The position numbers and the translations under genes were made by a program. This document shows positions 27,199 to 36,087 of a stretch of DNA of 64,000 bases, one piece after another. Source of the DNA: Saprospiraceae bacterium (GTDB taxonomy: Bacteria > Bacteroidota > Bacteroidia > Chitinophagales > Saprospiraceae); the NCBI GenBank assembly GCA_021604865.1, contig BQJU01000018.1, positions 1 through 64,000 on the forward strand. Reading direction: 5' to 3'. Within the stretch, counting starts at the first letter, position 1; each line of letters starts with the position of its first letter. The notes below the pieces were generated by a model. It was not told the DNA's origin and made no database searches. It saw only the letters and a list, made by a program, of their open reading frames with translations.

Positions 27199-27969
27199 CT
27201 ATATTCCTCGTTTAGCCTTATTCCAAAGAATATCCATTTCAGCCAGGCTCATTTCCTCCATAGATTTGGGCGCATGGGCTTCAATGTATTCAAAGCGTTT
27301 TTTGAATTTCTGGTTTACTCGTTCCAACGCGGTTTCCGGATCAATGCCTTGAAAACGGGCATAATTAATTAACGAAAACAAAACGTCTCCAAATTCTTCT
27401 TCTTTTCTTTCGAATGAAAGACCGTCCTGCAGACATTCCTTAAATTCGGCCATTTCCTCTTCTACTTTTTCCCAGACCTGAGCGCTATTTTCCCATTCAA
27501 ACCCCACCTGTTTGGTCTTTTCCTGCATACGGTAGGCTTTGACCATGGCAGGCAGAGAGTTGGGGACGCCTTCCAGGACAGAGGATTTGCCTTCCTGAAG
27601 TTTTAGTTTTTCCCAATTTTTCTTAACGGCTTCTTCGTCTTCCGCCAGAAAATCACCATAAATATGAGGGTGGCGCTTTATCAACTTTTCACAAACGGAA
27701 TTGAGGGCATCGGCAATGTCAAAAGCGTTTTTTTCATCCGCTATTTTGGCATAAAACACCATGTGCAACATCAAATCACCAATCTCTTCTTTGATGCCTT
27801 CCAAGTCTTCATCCAGAATAGCATCTGCCAATTCGTAAGTCTCTTCAATTGTTAAATTTCGCAGACTTTGCAGGGTTTGTTTCCGATCCCATGGGCACTT
27901 TTCGCGCAATTCATCCATTATTTGTAATAATCTGGCAAATGCGTCGAGTTTTGCCTGTTTGTTTTCCAC
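27199..27969 (-). CDS. mazG: Nucleoside triphosphate pyrophosphohydrolase MazG (GTG start)
   Basis: This all-alpha NTP pyrophosphatase hydrolyses (d)NTPs to monophosphates. I start it at GTG 27969, giving 256 residues beginning MENKQAKLDAFARLLQIMDELRE and then KCPWDRKQTLQSL. An ATG in frame at 28185 would add 72 non-homologous residues and run through the divergent gene at 28061. The metal motif is EETYELADAI followed by EEIGDLMLHM (ExxE...ExxD). A second MazG repeat starts near 150 (EKTKQVGFEWENS, EFGDVLFSLINYAR). HPHIYGDF between the repeats is typical of full-length MazG. Confidence 0.93.
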   Translation of the reverse strand: MENKQAKLDAFARLLQIMDELREKCPWDRKQTLQSLRNLTIEETYELADAILDEDLEGIKEEIGDLMLHMVFYAKIADEKNAFDIADALNSVCEKLIKRHPHIYGDFLAEDEEAVKKNWEKLKLQEGKSSVLEGVPNSLPAMVKAYRMQEKTKQVGFEWENSAQVWEKVEEEMAEFKECLQDGLSFERKEEEFGDVLFSLINYARFQGIDPETALERVNQKFKKRFEYIEAHAPKSMEEMSLAEMDILWNKAKRGI

Positions 27970-28060
27970 TTTTCTATTAATTTTGTGAGCGACAAAAATA
28001 AACCTTATTTGCGAAGCTTGTGTTCTAAAGTAGAGTTTTGACAAAATAAACTTAACAATA

Positions 28061-28282
28061 ATGGAATTTTTATATGTGTTGGCTATCATATTTATTGTAT
28101 TCGGGCTGTCCTTTGCCTTGATAAATATCCGCCAAATTTTTACTGGACAAGAATTTAGAGGCACATGTGCGACCAACAATCCCATGCTGAAATCTGAAAT
28201 TGGTGATTGTACCGTTTGTGGCAGAAAGGAAGGCGAGGAGTGTTTGATGCCTGAAGTGGGAACAGATGAAAAACAAGCTTAA
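28061..28282 (+). CDS. Small cysteine-rich membrane protein (NqrM/DUF539-like)
   Basis: This is a 73-residue protein. One N-terminal membrane helix (FLYVLAIIFIVFGLSFALINI) is followed by FTGQEFRGTCATNNPML and CTVCGRKEGEECLMP. The arrangement of one helix and four cysteines resembles NqrM, which helps assemble the Fe site of Na+-translocating NADH:quinone reductase. Bacteroidota versions are usually labelled membrane or secreted protein. Nqr genes are not in the window, so the role is inferred. It is divergent from mazG with a 91-bp gap. Confidence 0.75.
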   Translation: MEFLYVLAIIFIVFGLSFALINIRQIFTGQEFRGTCATNNPMLKSEIGDCTVCGRKEGEECLMPEVGTDEKQA

Positions 28283-28384
28283 AAATACGCATGTTCACTT
28301 TAGTCCTGTTGCGAATGGAGGAGACCCGGACAGCAACTCGTAACTAAATCCCGAGACTTCATTTACGTTCGCGATAGCGATTTG

Positions 28385-28420
28385 ATAGCAGCGAGGAATT
28401 TCCTTGCTGCTATTCTTTTT
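28385..28420 (+). terminator. Intrinsic terminator, plus strand
   Basis: ATAGCAGCGAGGA (28385-28397) pairs with TCCTTGCTGCTAT (28401-28413), a 13-bp stem with one G-T pair, followed by TCTTTTT. It is about 100 bp after the NqrM-like gene. The rest of the gap to 28560 holds a small AATGTC-TAGTG-GACATT hairpin and no gene. Confidence 0.7.
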
Positions 28421-28560
28421 CCAAGAGTTTTTTCGCAAGAATAGGGTAGTGGAATGACTGAGCGATCTCGTAGTGTGAATGTCTAGTGGACATTCGAGTG
28501 AAGGAACGCGCCAGCGATGGATGAGGTGGTCATCATGGCATGCCCTGCGAAACGATGCGA

Positions 28561-28926
28561 TTAATACATTCCCGAGGCTAGCATGACCAATGTACAAGCT
28601 ATTTCCGTAATAATCCCCTGATCCCTGGCCAGTTTGGCCAACTCCGGATTTTCTGTGCCGGGATTAAAAATGATGCGCCGTGGATGTAAATTCAGGATAT
28701 AATCATAATATTCAGGCTGACGGTCCGGCCCCAGATATAGGGTAATGGTGTCAATCTCTTTTAGCATTGGTTTCCCTTTCTGAATATCGACGCCATCAAT
28801 ATTTCCGTCTCGTATACCTAAGGCTATTGTTTCTTCTCCCGCAGCCAATAAGCGTTTCACCGCCAGGTAGGAAAAGCGGGACGGATTGGGTGATGCGCCC
28901 AGTACCAGCGTTTTTGCCATCGTCAA
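28561..28926 (-). CDS. CoA-binding domain protein (YccU-like)
   Basis: This is a 121-residue Rossmann-fold protein of the CoA_binding_2 family. It has KTLVLGASPNPSRFSYLAVKRLLAAG at the N-terminus (nucleotide loop), YLGPDRQPEYYDYILNLHPRRIIFNPGTENPEL and a final CTLVMLASGMY. Members bind CoA, and some act in protein CoA-thiolation or metabolic sensing; no enzyme activity can be assigned. Confidence 0.88.
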   Translation of the reverse strand: MTMAKTLVLGASPNPSRFSYLAVKRLLAAGEETIALGIRDGNIDGVDIQKGKPMLKEIDTITLYLGPDRQPEYYDYILNLHPRRIIFNPGTENPELAKLARDQGIITEIACTLVMLASGMY

Positions 28927-29083
28927 GGTTTTGTGACCAGGGTCTTTTATGAAAAATCAGGAAGCATTTTATTAACACTTCCTGATCTTTATGGTTGGCC
29001 TACATGAAGCTCTAAAATTATTTTGCCCTAATGAATGCGGGATTAATAGCTGTGAAAAGTAGACAGCTGTTGATCCCTCAGCG

Positions 29084-30394
29084 CTATACCATCAATCGAA
29101 TAGGATCTTCAAGTATGGCTTTCATCGTCTGTAGAAATTGTGCACCTGTTGCGCCATCTACTACCCGATGATCGCAGGAGAGGGTTACTTTCATCATATT
29201 GCCAATTGCCAGTGCTCCATCTTTCACCACAGCTTTTTCCACAATAGAACCAACAGCCAGGATACAGGAATCAGGAGGATTAATAATGGCCGTAAATTCT
29301 TCAATGCCAAACATGCCCAGATTGGAAATGGTGAAGGTATTGCCTTGCATCTCGTCAGGCTGTAGCTTTTTACTTTTCGCTTTTCCTGCCAGGGCTTTCA
29401 CTTCAGTATTGATTTGCGAAAGTGTTTTCATATCCGAATAGCGGATAACCGGTACAAGCAGACCATCTGGTACAGCAACAGCTACCCCAATATTTATGTC
29501 TTTATTGCGGCGGATTTTATCGCCCATCCAAGATGAATTGACAGCCGGGTGCTGACGTAGGGCAGCAGCAGCAGCTTTGATAACCAGATCATTAAAGGAT
29601 ATCCGGATAGGAGAGACCTCATTGATTCGCTTGCGTACCGAAATGGCCTTAGCCATGTCAATTTCTACAGTTAGGTAAAAATGTGGTGCTGTGAACTTGC
29701 TCTCACCTAGGCGGCGGGCAATCGTTTTCCGCATTTGAGAAATGGGTTCGTCCTCATAGTTGGCTGCTCCACCTCCAAAGACAAAAGGTACCACTTCCGG
29801 TGCTTCCTTGGCTTTTTCTGCAGCAGGTGCCGAACTTGGAGCAGCTTCCTGAGCAGGAGCAGATTTTTGTTTTTCGAGGAACGCCTCTACATCTCGTTTT
29901 ACGATGCGACCTTGATCACCGCTACCAGATAATTTTTCAATTTCAACGCCTGCTTCCTTGGCCATATTACGTGCCAAAGGAGAGGATTTTATTTTTTTAT
30001 CTTCTTCGGAATCAACCTTCGAAACAGACTTTTCAGCTGAACTATCGGCAGCTACAGTTTTCACCTCCGGTTGACTTTCTTCTTTGGCTTCGGCTTCAGA
30101 GCCATCTTTCTTACCATTTGAACTTTCGGCGGCGGCCAAAGCAGCTTTCCAATCTTCTCCTTCAGCTCCAATTACGGCAATAACACCATCGATTGGTACG
30201 GGCCCTTCTTTAACAGCAATATGCAATAAAACACCATCTACAAAGCTATCCAACTCCATGGTGGCTTTGTCGGTTTCTACTTCAGCAATTGTCTCACCAG
30301 CTTCTACCTGCTCTCCCTCCTTTTTCAGCCAATCGACAATATTGCCTTCTTCCATTGTATCGCTCATTCGGGGCATGCGAATGATTTCAGCCAT
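29084..30394 (-). CDS. Pyruvate dehydrogenase complex E2, dihydrolipoamide acetyltransferase
   Basis: This 436-residue core of the pyruvate dehydrogenase complex transfers acetyl from lipoyl-lysine to CoA. One lipoyl domain is at 1-80 with the lipoylated K43 in VETDKATMELDSF. An acidic Glu/Ser/Lys linker follows. The E3/E1-binding domain is at about 135-172 (SPLARNMAKEAGVEIEKLSG, GRIVKRDVEAF), then an Ala/Pro linker. The catalytic domain is at about 205-436 with H409 and D413 in CDHRVVDGATG. E1 subunits are not adjacent. It is divergent from recR with a 129-bp gap. Confidence 0.94.
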   Translation of the reverse strand: MAEIIRMPRMSDTMEEGNIVDWLKKEGEQVEAGETIAEVETDKATMELDSFVDGVLLHIAVKEGPVPIDGVIAVIGAEGEDWKAALAAAESSNGKKDGSEAEAKEESQPEVKTVAADSSAEKSVSKVDSEEDKKIKSSPLARNMAKEAGVEIEKLSGSGDQGRIVKRDVEAFLEKQKSAPAQEAAPSSAPAAEKAKEAPEVVPFVFGGGAANYEDEPISQMRKTIARRLGESKFTAPHFYLTVEIDMAKAISVRKRINEVSPIRISFNDLVIKAAAAALRQHPAVNSSWMGDKIRRNKDINIGVAVAVPDGLLVPVIRYSDMKTLSQINTEVKALAGKAKSKKLQPDEMQGNTFTISNLGMFGIEEFTAIINPPDSCILAVGSIVEKAVVKDGALAIGNMMKVTLSCDHRVVDGATGAQFLQTMKAILEDPIRLMV

Positions 30395-30523
30395 AATATC
30401 TTTATTTTCGAGTTTTGAATGTAATATCGCAAAGTTGCGATATTTTGTCTTATTTCTTGGTCAAAGTTAAGGTATTTTCAACACCATGAAGAACATAAGG
30501 TTTTAAAATAATAACTTTGCTGC

Positions 30524-31132
30524 ATGAATTTTTCATCAAAATTAATCGAGGAGGCGGTTGACGCCTTTTCCTCATTACCGAGTGTCGGTAAAAAAACGGC
30601 TTTGCGGTTGGTGTTGCACCTCATCAAACGAGAGCCTGAGGTGAGCACTCAATTTGCTGAAGCCATCATCAATCTGCGCAAAAATATTAAAAACTGCCAG
30701 ATATGCCACAACTTTTCTGATGAGGAAGTTTGTGTAATCTGTAAAGATAAGCGCCGCGATCGGTCCATCATCTGTGTGGTGGAAGGTATCAGGGATGTGA
30801 TGGCGATTGAAGATACGGGCCATTACAAAGGTCTGTACCACATCTTGGGCGGGGTTATTTCACCTATTGAGGGGGTGGGCCCCAATGAGTTGAATATTAC
30901 TACCCTTCAGCATCGACTGGAAGATGGCCAGATACGTGAAATTATTATGGCACTCAGCCCGACAATTGAAGGAGACACCACCATCTTCTACATTTCCAAA
31001 CAATTAGAAGGTCTTGATATAAAAATTAGTACCATCGCCCGCGGCGTCTCTTTTGGTGGGGAACTCGAATATGCAGATGAGCTCACCCTGGGGCGATCCA
31101 TTATCTCAAGGATACCGTACCGGAGGGATTGA
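30524..31132 (+). CDS. recR: Recombination mediator RecR
   Basis: With RecF/RecO this protein loads RecA at gaps. It is 202 residues. A helix-hairpin-helix at about 12-35 ([19 protein letters not shown]) is followed by a C4 zinc site (C58, C61, C70, C73 in NCQICHN and VCVICKD). The Toprim domain has [16 protein letters not shown] and the signature [17 protein letters not shown] promoter-like TAACTTTG at 30512-30519 ends 4 bp before the ATG, so the mRNA may be nearly leaderless. The glycosyltransferase gene follows 3 bp after its stop. Confidence 0.97.
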   Translation: MNFSSKLIEEAVDAFSSLPSVGKKTALRLVLHLIKREPEVSTQFAEAIINLRKNIKNCQICHNFSDEEVCVICKDKRRDRSIICVVEGIRDVMAIEDTGHYKGLYHILGGVISPIEGVGPNELNITTLQHRLEDGQIREIIMALSPTIEGDTTIFYISKQLEGLDIKISTIARGVSFGGELEYADELTLGRSIISRIPYRRD

Positions 31133-31135
31133 TCT

Positions 31136-33106
31136 ATGATGAATGATTCTATGAAACTCTCCATCATTATTGTCAACTATAATGTGCAGTATTTTCTGGA
31201 GCAAGCGTTGCTTTCAGTGCGCAAGGCATCTAAAGGCCTGGCCATAGAGGTTTGGGTCGTTGACAACAATTCGGTAGATGATTCGGTAGCAATGGTGAAG
31301 CGGAAATTTCCGGAGGTTAAATTGATTGCCAATGCTGATAATCCGGGCTTTTCAATTGCCAACAATCAAGCCATTCGACAATCAACCGGGGAATATGTTT
31401 TGTTGCTCAACCCAGATACTGTAGTTGAAGAAGATACTTTTGTACAATGCATCCGTTTTATGGATGCCCACCCTGAAGCCGGCGGATTGGGCGTGAAAAT
31501 GATCGATGGCTCAGGCAAGTTTTTGCCAGAATCAAAACGAGGGTTTCCGGCTCCTTTTGTTGCTTTTGCCAAAGCGTTTGGTCTATCCCGCCTGTTTCCC
31601 AAATCTAAACTATTCAACCATTACCATTTGGGTTATCTGGATGAAAATGAAACCCATGAGGTTGAGGTTCTCGCGGGCGCTTTCATGCTTTTGCGCCGTA
31701 GCGTACTGAATGAAATCGGGCTGCTGGACGAAACCTTTTTCATGTACGGTGAGGATATTGACCTTTCCTACCGGATTATCAAAGCAGGGTATAAAAACTA
31801 CTATCTGCCGACTACAACCATCATCCACTACAAGGGAGAGAGCACAAAAAAAGGGAGTCTAAACTATGTTCGCACCTTTTATCAGGCCATGATCATCTTT
31901 GCTCGTAAACACTTTGAGGGTGAAAAGGCAAAGATGTTTATTCTTATGCTTCAAATGGCCATTTATGTGCGGGCGTTGGTGACCGTGTTTTCCAATTTTT
32001 TTAAAAAAGCCTATTTGCCCCTTTTAGATGCTGGAATAATTTATGCAGGATTGTATTTTTTGAAACACTTCTGGGCAAATTACCACTTCAAAAACCCTGA
32101 CTATTACGATCAATCCGTGCTCTATTTCAATTTTCCGCTTTACATCGGGATCTGGCTGGCAACAGTTTATTTCAGTGGTGGTTATGACGACCGCCACAAT
32201 CTTCGACGGCTGGTACGGGGGTTGACCGCTGGAACCATCTTTCTTGCGGCGGTTTACGGCTTCCTGGATTTGGAATACCGCTCTTCCCGGGCCCTTATCC
32301 TCCTGGGCGCGATTTGGGCTATTATGGCAACCGTGGTTCTACGCCTCTTGCTCCATTTTATACAGTTTGGCAATTTCCGCCTGGGGCGTGATAAAACCAA
32401 AAATCTGGTCATCATTGGATCGCTTGAGGAGAGTAATCGGGTACAACAATTATTGCACCATGCACAAGTACGCAAAAACCTGATTGGTACAGTAGCGCCC
32501 AATAACCAGCCGGAACAGGGAAATTACCTCAGCAATTTATCTCAACTTAATGAAGTCGTACATATTTACAAAGTCAATGAACTCATCTTTTGTTCCAGAG
32601 ATGTTAGTTCGCAAAATATTATGTACTGGATGACCAATTTGGGTACTAACCTGGATTATAAGATCGTACCCGAGGAAAGCCTCAGTATCATTGGTAGTCA
32701 TTCTAAAAATACGGCTGGTGAATTGTATACGATTGACATCCAATTCAGAATCGCCTCTCCTCTGAATCGACGCAACAAACGATTGTTAGATATTTTTGTC
32801 GCTTTATTCCTTCTGGTCGGCATGCCAATTTTCTTCTTTTTAATGCCACATCCAGGCCGCTTTATACGAAATATTTTCAACGTGCTTCTGGGACGGAAAA
32901 CCTGGGTAGGCTATCATGCGCTCGAAGAACAAAATATCAATTTGCCTGCTTTGCGCCCCGGCGTACTCTCCGCTGTTGATGCGCTCCGTATAGGCCAACT
33001 GGATAAACCTACCTTACAACGCCTCAATTTTCACTACGCTAAAGATTATGAAGTGGGTAATGACCTGGATATTATCTGGAAAGCATTCCGGAAATTGGGG
33101 GGGTGA
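31136..33106 (+). CDS. GT2 glycosyltransferase fused to a truncated sugar-phosphotransferase-like module
   Basis: This is a 656-residue membrane protein. Residues 7-250 are a family 2 glycosyltransferase: LSIIIVNYN, VVDNNSVDDSV, NPGFSIANNQAI, LLLNPDTV (DxD-type) and FFMYGEDIDLSYRI (ED base). Membrane segments follow between about 270 and 410. A Rossmann-like segment starts at NLVIIGSLEESNRV (423-436). The tail from 547 (NKRLLDIFVALFLL) aligns with the catalytic domain of sugar-phosphotransferases such as the 781-2199 product: NVLLGRKTWVGYHALEE against NVLIGDMSIVGPRPER, then LPALRPGVLS against KVRPGITS. The central part holding the KFRSM and DELPQ motifs is missing. The tail is therefore probably inactive. 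It is co-transcribed with recR. Confidence 0.9.
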   Translation: MMNDSMKLSIIIVNYNVQYFLEQALLSVRKASKGLAIEVWVVDNNSVDDSVAMVKRKFPEVKLIANADNPGFSIANNQAIRQSTGEYVLLLNPDTVVEEDTFVQCIRFMDAHPEAGGLGVKMIDGSGKFLPESKRGFPAPFVAFAKAFGLSRLFPKSKLFNHYHLGYLDENETHEVEVLAGAFMLLRRSVLNEIGLLDETFFMYGEDIDLSYRIIKAGYKNYYLPTTTIIHYKGESTKKGSLNYVRTFYQAMIIFARKHFEGEKAKMFILMLQMAIYVRALVTVFSNFFKKAYLPLLDAGIIYAGLYFLKHFWANYHFKNPDYYDQSVLYFNFPLYIGIWLATVYFSGGYDDRHNLRRLVRGLTAGTIFLAAVYGFLDLEYRSSRALILLGAIWAIMATVVLRLLLHFIQFGNFRLGRDKTKNLVIIGSLEESNRVQQLLHHAQVRKNLIGTVAPNNQPEQGNYLSNLSQLNEVVHIYKVNELIFCSRDVSSQNIMYWMTNLGTNLDYKIVPEESLSIIGSHSKNTAGELYTIDIQFRIASPLNRRNKRLLDIFVALFLLVGMPIFFFLMPHPGRFIRNIFNVLLGRKTWVGYHALEEQNINLPALRPGVLSAVDALRIGQLDKPTLQRLNFHYAKDYEVGNDLDIIWKAFRKLGG

Positions 33107-33112
33107 TGTGAT

Positions 33113-33260
<148 letters not shown>

Positions 33261-33356
33261 ATTAGAAGTCAAATTATCGAATTGGAAAGAGTTGCTCCGT
33301 GATTTTTTCACCATATCACATGCTCACCACCTCACCTTCTCGCCACCTATCCACAC

Positions 33357-34139
33357 CTATTTTCCTCTAAAATTAGCCTTCCGCTTTTCAATAAAGGCAC
33401 CAGCTCCTTCTCTAAAATCTTCCGTTTGAGTGGTTTGTCTAAAAGCTTGAAGTTCGCGTTCAAAGCCATCCGCGTCGTGTTGGAAATAGGCGTTTATAGA
33501 AGCGATTATAGCTGCAATAGCAATGGGCCCCTTTTGGGCTATTTTAGACAGGATCGATTTGGCTTTTTTGACCTCTTCACCTGATGGCACTACGTGATTA
33601 ACCAACCCTAGTTGATATGCTTCTTCGGCACCGATCATATCTCCGGTAAGCAATAATTCTGTAGCCTTGCTTTTGCCGATATATTGGATGAGGCGTTGCG
33701 TACCTCCATACCCAGGCACGATGCCCAAATTTACTTCCGGCTGCCCAAAACGAGCATTCTCTCCAGCGATCCGCAAATGACAAGCCATGGCCAATTCACA
33801 TCCGCCCCCTAGGGCGAAACCATTTACTGCCGCAATAACCGGCTTAGGAAATCGCTCAATAAGGAAAAAAACATTTTGTCCCCGACGACCCATTTCCATG
33901 CCCTGATCTCCCTCCAGTTCCAGAAATTCTTTAATGTCGGCACCTGCAACAAAAGATTTCTGGCCTGCACCCGTAAGGATAATCCCATGATAATCCTTCC
34001 TTTGAGGAGCATCTTTGCTGAAAAAATGTTCCAGCTCTGTAATGGTTTGGGCATTAAGGGCATTGAGGGCTTTTTCCCGGTTGATGGTTACCAGTAGGAT
34101 GCCTTCCTGTAGTTCTATTTGAAGATTAGTATATTCCAT
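33357..34139 (-). CDS. Enoyl-CoA hydratase/isomerase family protein
   Basis: This is a crotonase-fold enzyme of 260 residues from the ATG at 34139 (MEYTNLQIELQEGILLVTINREKALNALN). The ATG at 34154 adds MFLCL only. Motifs: GAGQKSFVAGADIKEF (oxyanion hole), ALGGGCELAMACHLRIA, GQPEVNLGIVPGYGGTQRL with the catalytic Glu position, and LLTGDMIGAEEAYQLGLVNHVV. A role in fatty acid, butanoate or amino acid breakdown (short-chain 3-hydroxyacyl-CoA dehydration) is likely; the exact substrate is not readable. It is isolated, with a long upstream gap. Confidence 0.92.
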   Translation of the reverse strand: MEYTNLQIELQEGILLVTINREKALNALNAQTITELEHFFSKDAPQRKDYHGIILTGAGQKSFVAGADIKEFLELEGDQGMEMGRRGQNVFFLIERFPKPVIAAVNGFALGGGCELAMACHLRIAGENARFGQPEVNLGIVPGYGGTQRLIQYIGKSKATELLLTGDMIGAEEAYQLGLVNHVVPSGEEVKKAKSILSKIAQKGPIAIAAIIASINAYFQHDADGFERELQAFRQTTQTEDFREGAGAFIEKRKANFRGK

Positions 34140-34191
34140 AAGGCAAAGAAACATATAAAAAGCGCCAAATTAAACAATCCTGCTGGAAAAC

Positions 34192-34219
34192 AAAAAACCC
34201 TTCTGTAACAACAGAAGGG
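34192..34219 (-). terminator. Intrinsic terminator-like hairpin upstream of the enoyl-CoA hydratase gene
   Basis: On the minus strand CCCTTCTGT pairs with ACAGAAGGG around a 4-nt loop, then TTTTTT. It lies 53 bp before the 34139 start, so it would end a transcript from the right or act in the leader of the hydratase mRNA. Confidence 0.6.
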
Positions 34220-34538
34220 CAAATACACACGATTGGATTGTGTGTGTTGGGGACAATAATATTGTTGTTTCATAGGGAATCTAAAATGCGGAATGCATTC
34301 TATGCTTACATAGCAATGATGTTCTGGGAATGCTCAGTGTTCCTGGCATTAATTTACAAAAGGGATGGGAATGATTGGGTTAGACCAGTGGATATTAGCA
34401 AGTAAGGCTTTGGAACCCAAAGGACTAACTTGAAAATATCTCTTAAATCAAAGATAAGGCTTTAAATTTACATTTGGAAATAATCGTGATTTTAAAGTAT
34501 AGATGTGCAAACAAGCACTGAAAATTATGGAGGGAAAT

Positions 34539-34597
34539 AAAAAAAATGGACGAGGCCTTCCGACCTCGCCCACACAGTCAGAGCAATGCCTGACTGT
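34539..34597 (-). terminator. Double hairpin with T run, minus strand
   Basis: In minus-strand order, ACAGTCAG/CTGACTGT (34597-34574) is followed by GGGCGAGG/CCTCGTCC (34571-34548), then A and eight T. This is a strong intrinsic terminator within the 781-bp gap 34140-34920, with no recognised gene before it. A small untranslated RNA from about 34600-34750 is possible. Confidence 0.55.
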
Positions 34598-34851
34598 TAA
34601 TAAGGGGGAACATTTAACATTTAAATGTTTAGGCTAGTTGCCAATTTTATTGACAGAAATCAAGGCTAAAAACAGGAACTCTACTTCTTGTTTTTAGTGC
34701 GTATTCTTCGCTGATCCCTAGGGTAATGTAATTAATTAGGTGGTGAGGGAAATAATTTGTGGCAAAATACCGGTTGGGCATTAGGTATAAACAAGAAACG
34801 GATACAAGGAGGGAAATATTTTAAGAAAGTGCAAAAGATCTATACAAAATC

Positions 34852-34878
34852 CAGACGCCAGCGAGGAACTGGCGTCTG
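34852..34878 (-). terminator. Terminator-like hairpin after the Phe/Tyr operon
   Basis: CAGACGCCAG (34852-34861) pairs with CTGGCGTCTG (34869-34878), a perfect 10-bp stem. On the minus strand it is followed by GATTTTG. It is 43 bp after the stop of the DAHP synthase gene. Confidence 0.6.
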
Positions 34879-34920
34879 AAAAGTACGTTAATGGTACTTC
34901 TATTTTTTAAAGTTGAAAAC

Positions 34921-36009
34921 TCAAGCCTCGATTTCTTTTGCATTCATCACTATCGCCTGATGGTTGATAGATTCCTGGTGGATGGCTCTGAGGATAGACT
35001 CCATAAATTCAGGACTAAGGCCTTTGAGTCCACCTTTAATAATTGCCTTCTCCAAGATTTCACTCCATCGTTGAGGTTGAAGGATAGCAATATTGTTGCG
35101 TTTTTTATAACGTCCGATACTATCGGCCAGCTGCATTCTTTTACCAAGCAAATTCAACAATTCCTCATCAATTTCGTCGATTTCATGGCGTAGGTGGTCC
35201 AGATTTTCCAAAAATTCGACATCATCGGTTGTTGGATCACGGAAAACCATCTCTGATACGAGAGCTTTAAATTGTAGCGGGGTAATTTGTTGTGCCGCAT
35301 CGCTCCAGGCGTCATCAGGAGTAGGGTGTACTTCTGTCATAATACCATCAAAGTTGAGGTCCATCGCCTTTTGAGCAACCTCTAGGAGGATATCCCGGCG
35401 GCCACAAATATGGCTATTGTCAACGATGATGGTCAGATTAGGAAATTGCCTTTTCAATTCAATCGGAATCTGCCAACGGGGAATATTGCGGTACTTGGTT
35501 TCTCCGTGGTAAGAAAATCCGCGATGGATAGCTGCAATCTGCGTAATGCCAGCCTTGTAAAGCCGTTCGATGGCACCAATCCACAATTTAAGATCCGGAT
35601 TGATTGGATTTTTAATCATTACGGGAATGTCTACGCCTTTCAATGCGTCAGCTACTTCCTGTACAGAGAAAGGGTTCACCGTAGTTCGCGCGCCCAGCCA
35701 TACCACATCAATGCCATATTTCAGTGCTTCAAAAACGTGTTGGGTATTGGCCACTTCAGTAGTTACCTTAAGGCCTGTTTCTTCTTTTACCCTTCTAAGC
35801 CAGCTTAAGCCTTCGGTGCCTATACCTTCAAAAGAACCCGGACGGGTGCGAGGTTTCCAAATTCCGGCCCGAAACAAGTCTATGTTTTGAGGAGCCAGTT
35901 CATGGGCAGTTTTTAAAACCTGTTCCTCTGTTTCCGCACTACAGGGCCCGGCAATAATGAAGGGCCTTTTGTGATCAGGCGCCATAAATGGATTGATGTT
36001 CATTTTCAT
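34921..36009 (-). CDS. Bifunctional DAHP synthase / chorismate mutase
   Basis: It should catalyse both the first step of the shikimate pathway (PEP + erythrose-4-phosphate) and chorismate to prephenate. It is 362 residues from the ATG at 36009 (MKMNINPFMAPDHKRPF). The DAHP synthase domain is at about 10-265 with FIIAGPCSAETEEQ, FRAGIWKPRTRPGSFEG, VWLGARTTVNPF, IAAIHRGFS and DNSHICGRRD. The chorismate mutase domain (AroQ type) is at about 272-340 (LRHEIDEIDEELLNLLGKRMQLADSIGRYKK). It is the last gene of the Phe/Tyr operon. Two hairpins lie in the 78-bp gap before it. Confidence 0.95.
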   Translation of the reverse strand: MKMNINPFMAPDHKRPFIIAGPCSAETEEQVLKTAHELAPQNIDLFRAGIWKPRTRPGSFEGIGTEGLSWLRRVKEETGLKVTTEVANTQHVFEALKYGIDVVWLGARTTVNPFSVQEVADALKGVDIPVMIKNPINPDLKLWIGAIERLYKAGITQIAAIHRGFSYHGETKYRNIPRWQIPIELKRQFPNLTIIVDNSHICGRRDILLEVAQKAMDLNFDGIMTEVHPTPDDAWSDAAQQITPLQFKALVSEMVFRDPTTDDVEFLENLDHLRHEIDEIDEELLNLLGKRMQLADSIGRYKKRNNIAILQPQRWSEILEKAIIKGGLKGLSPEFMESILRAIHQESINHQAIVMNAKEIEA

Positions 36010-36024
36010 GATGTTACAATTTGC

Positions 36025-36085
36025 GTTCTTTGACAAATCACGGATATGTCAAAGAACCATAATTTGAATGACTCCGGAAGCCGGA
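36025..36085 (-). other. Intercistronic hairpins between tyrA and the DAHP synthase gene
   Basis: GTTCTTTGACA (36025-36035) pairs with TGTCAAAGAAC (36047-36057), and CTCCGG/CCGGAG lies at about 36070-36085. They may be processing or mRNA-stability sites. The 17-mer TTCTTTGACAAATCACG (36026-36042) also occurs at 6486-6502 before the cytochrome gene. Confidence 0.5.
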
Positions 36086-36087
36086 GA

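Noticed and set aside
28300-28345. tRNA-like look of the sequence after the NqrM-like gene
   Set aside because: No acceptor stem, T-arm or CCA arrangement can be folded.
34240-34350. Possible leader peptides before the enoyl-CoA hydratase gene
   Set aside because: Short frames there (for example one starting MPGTLSIPRTS) show no run of a single amino acid and no alternative pairing with the 34192 hairpin.
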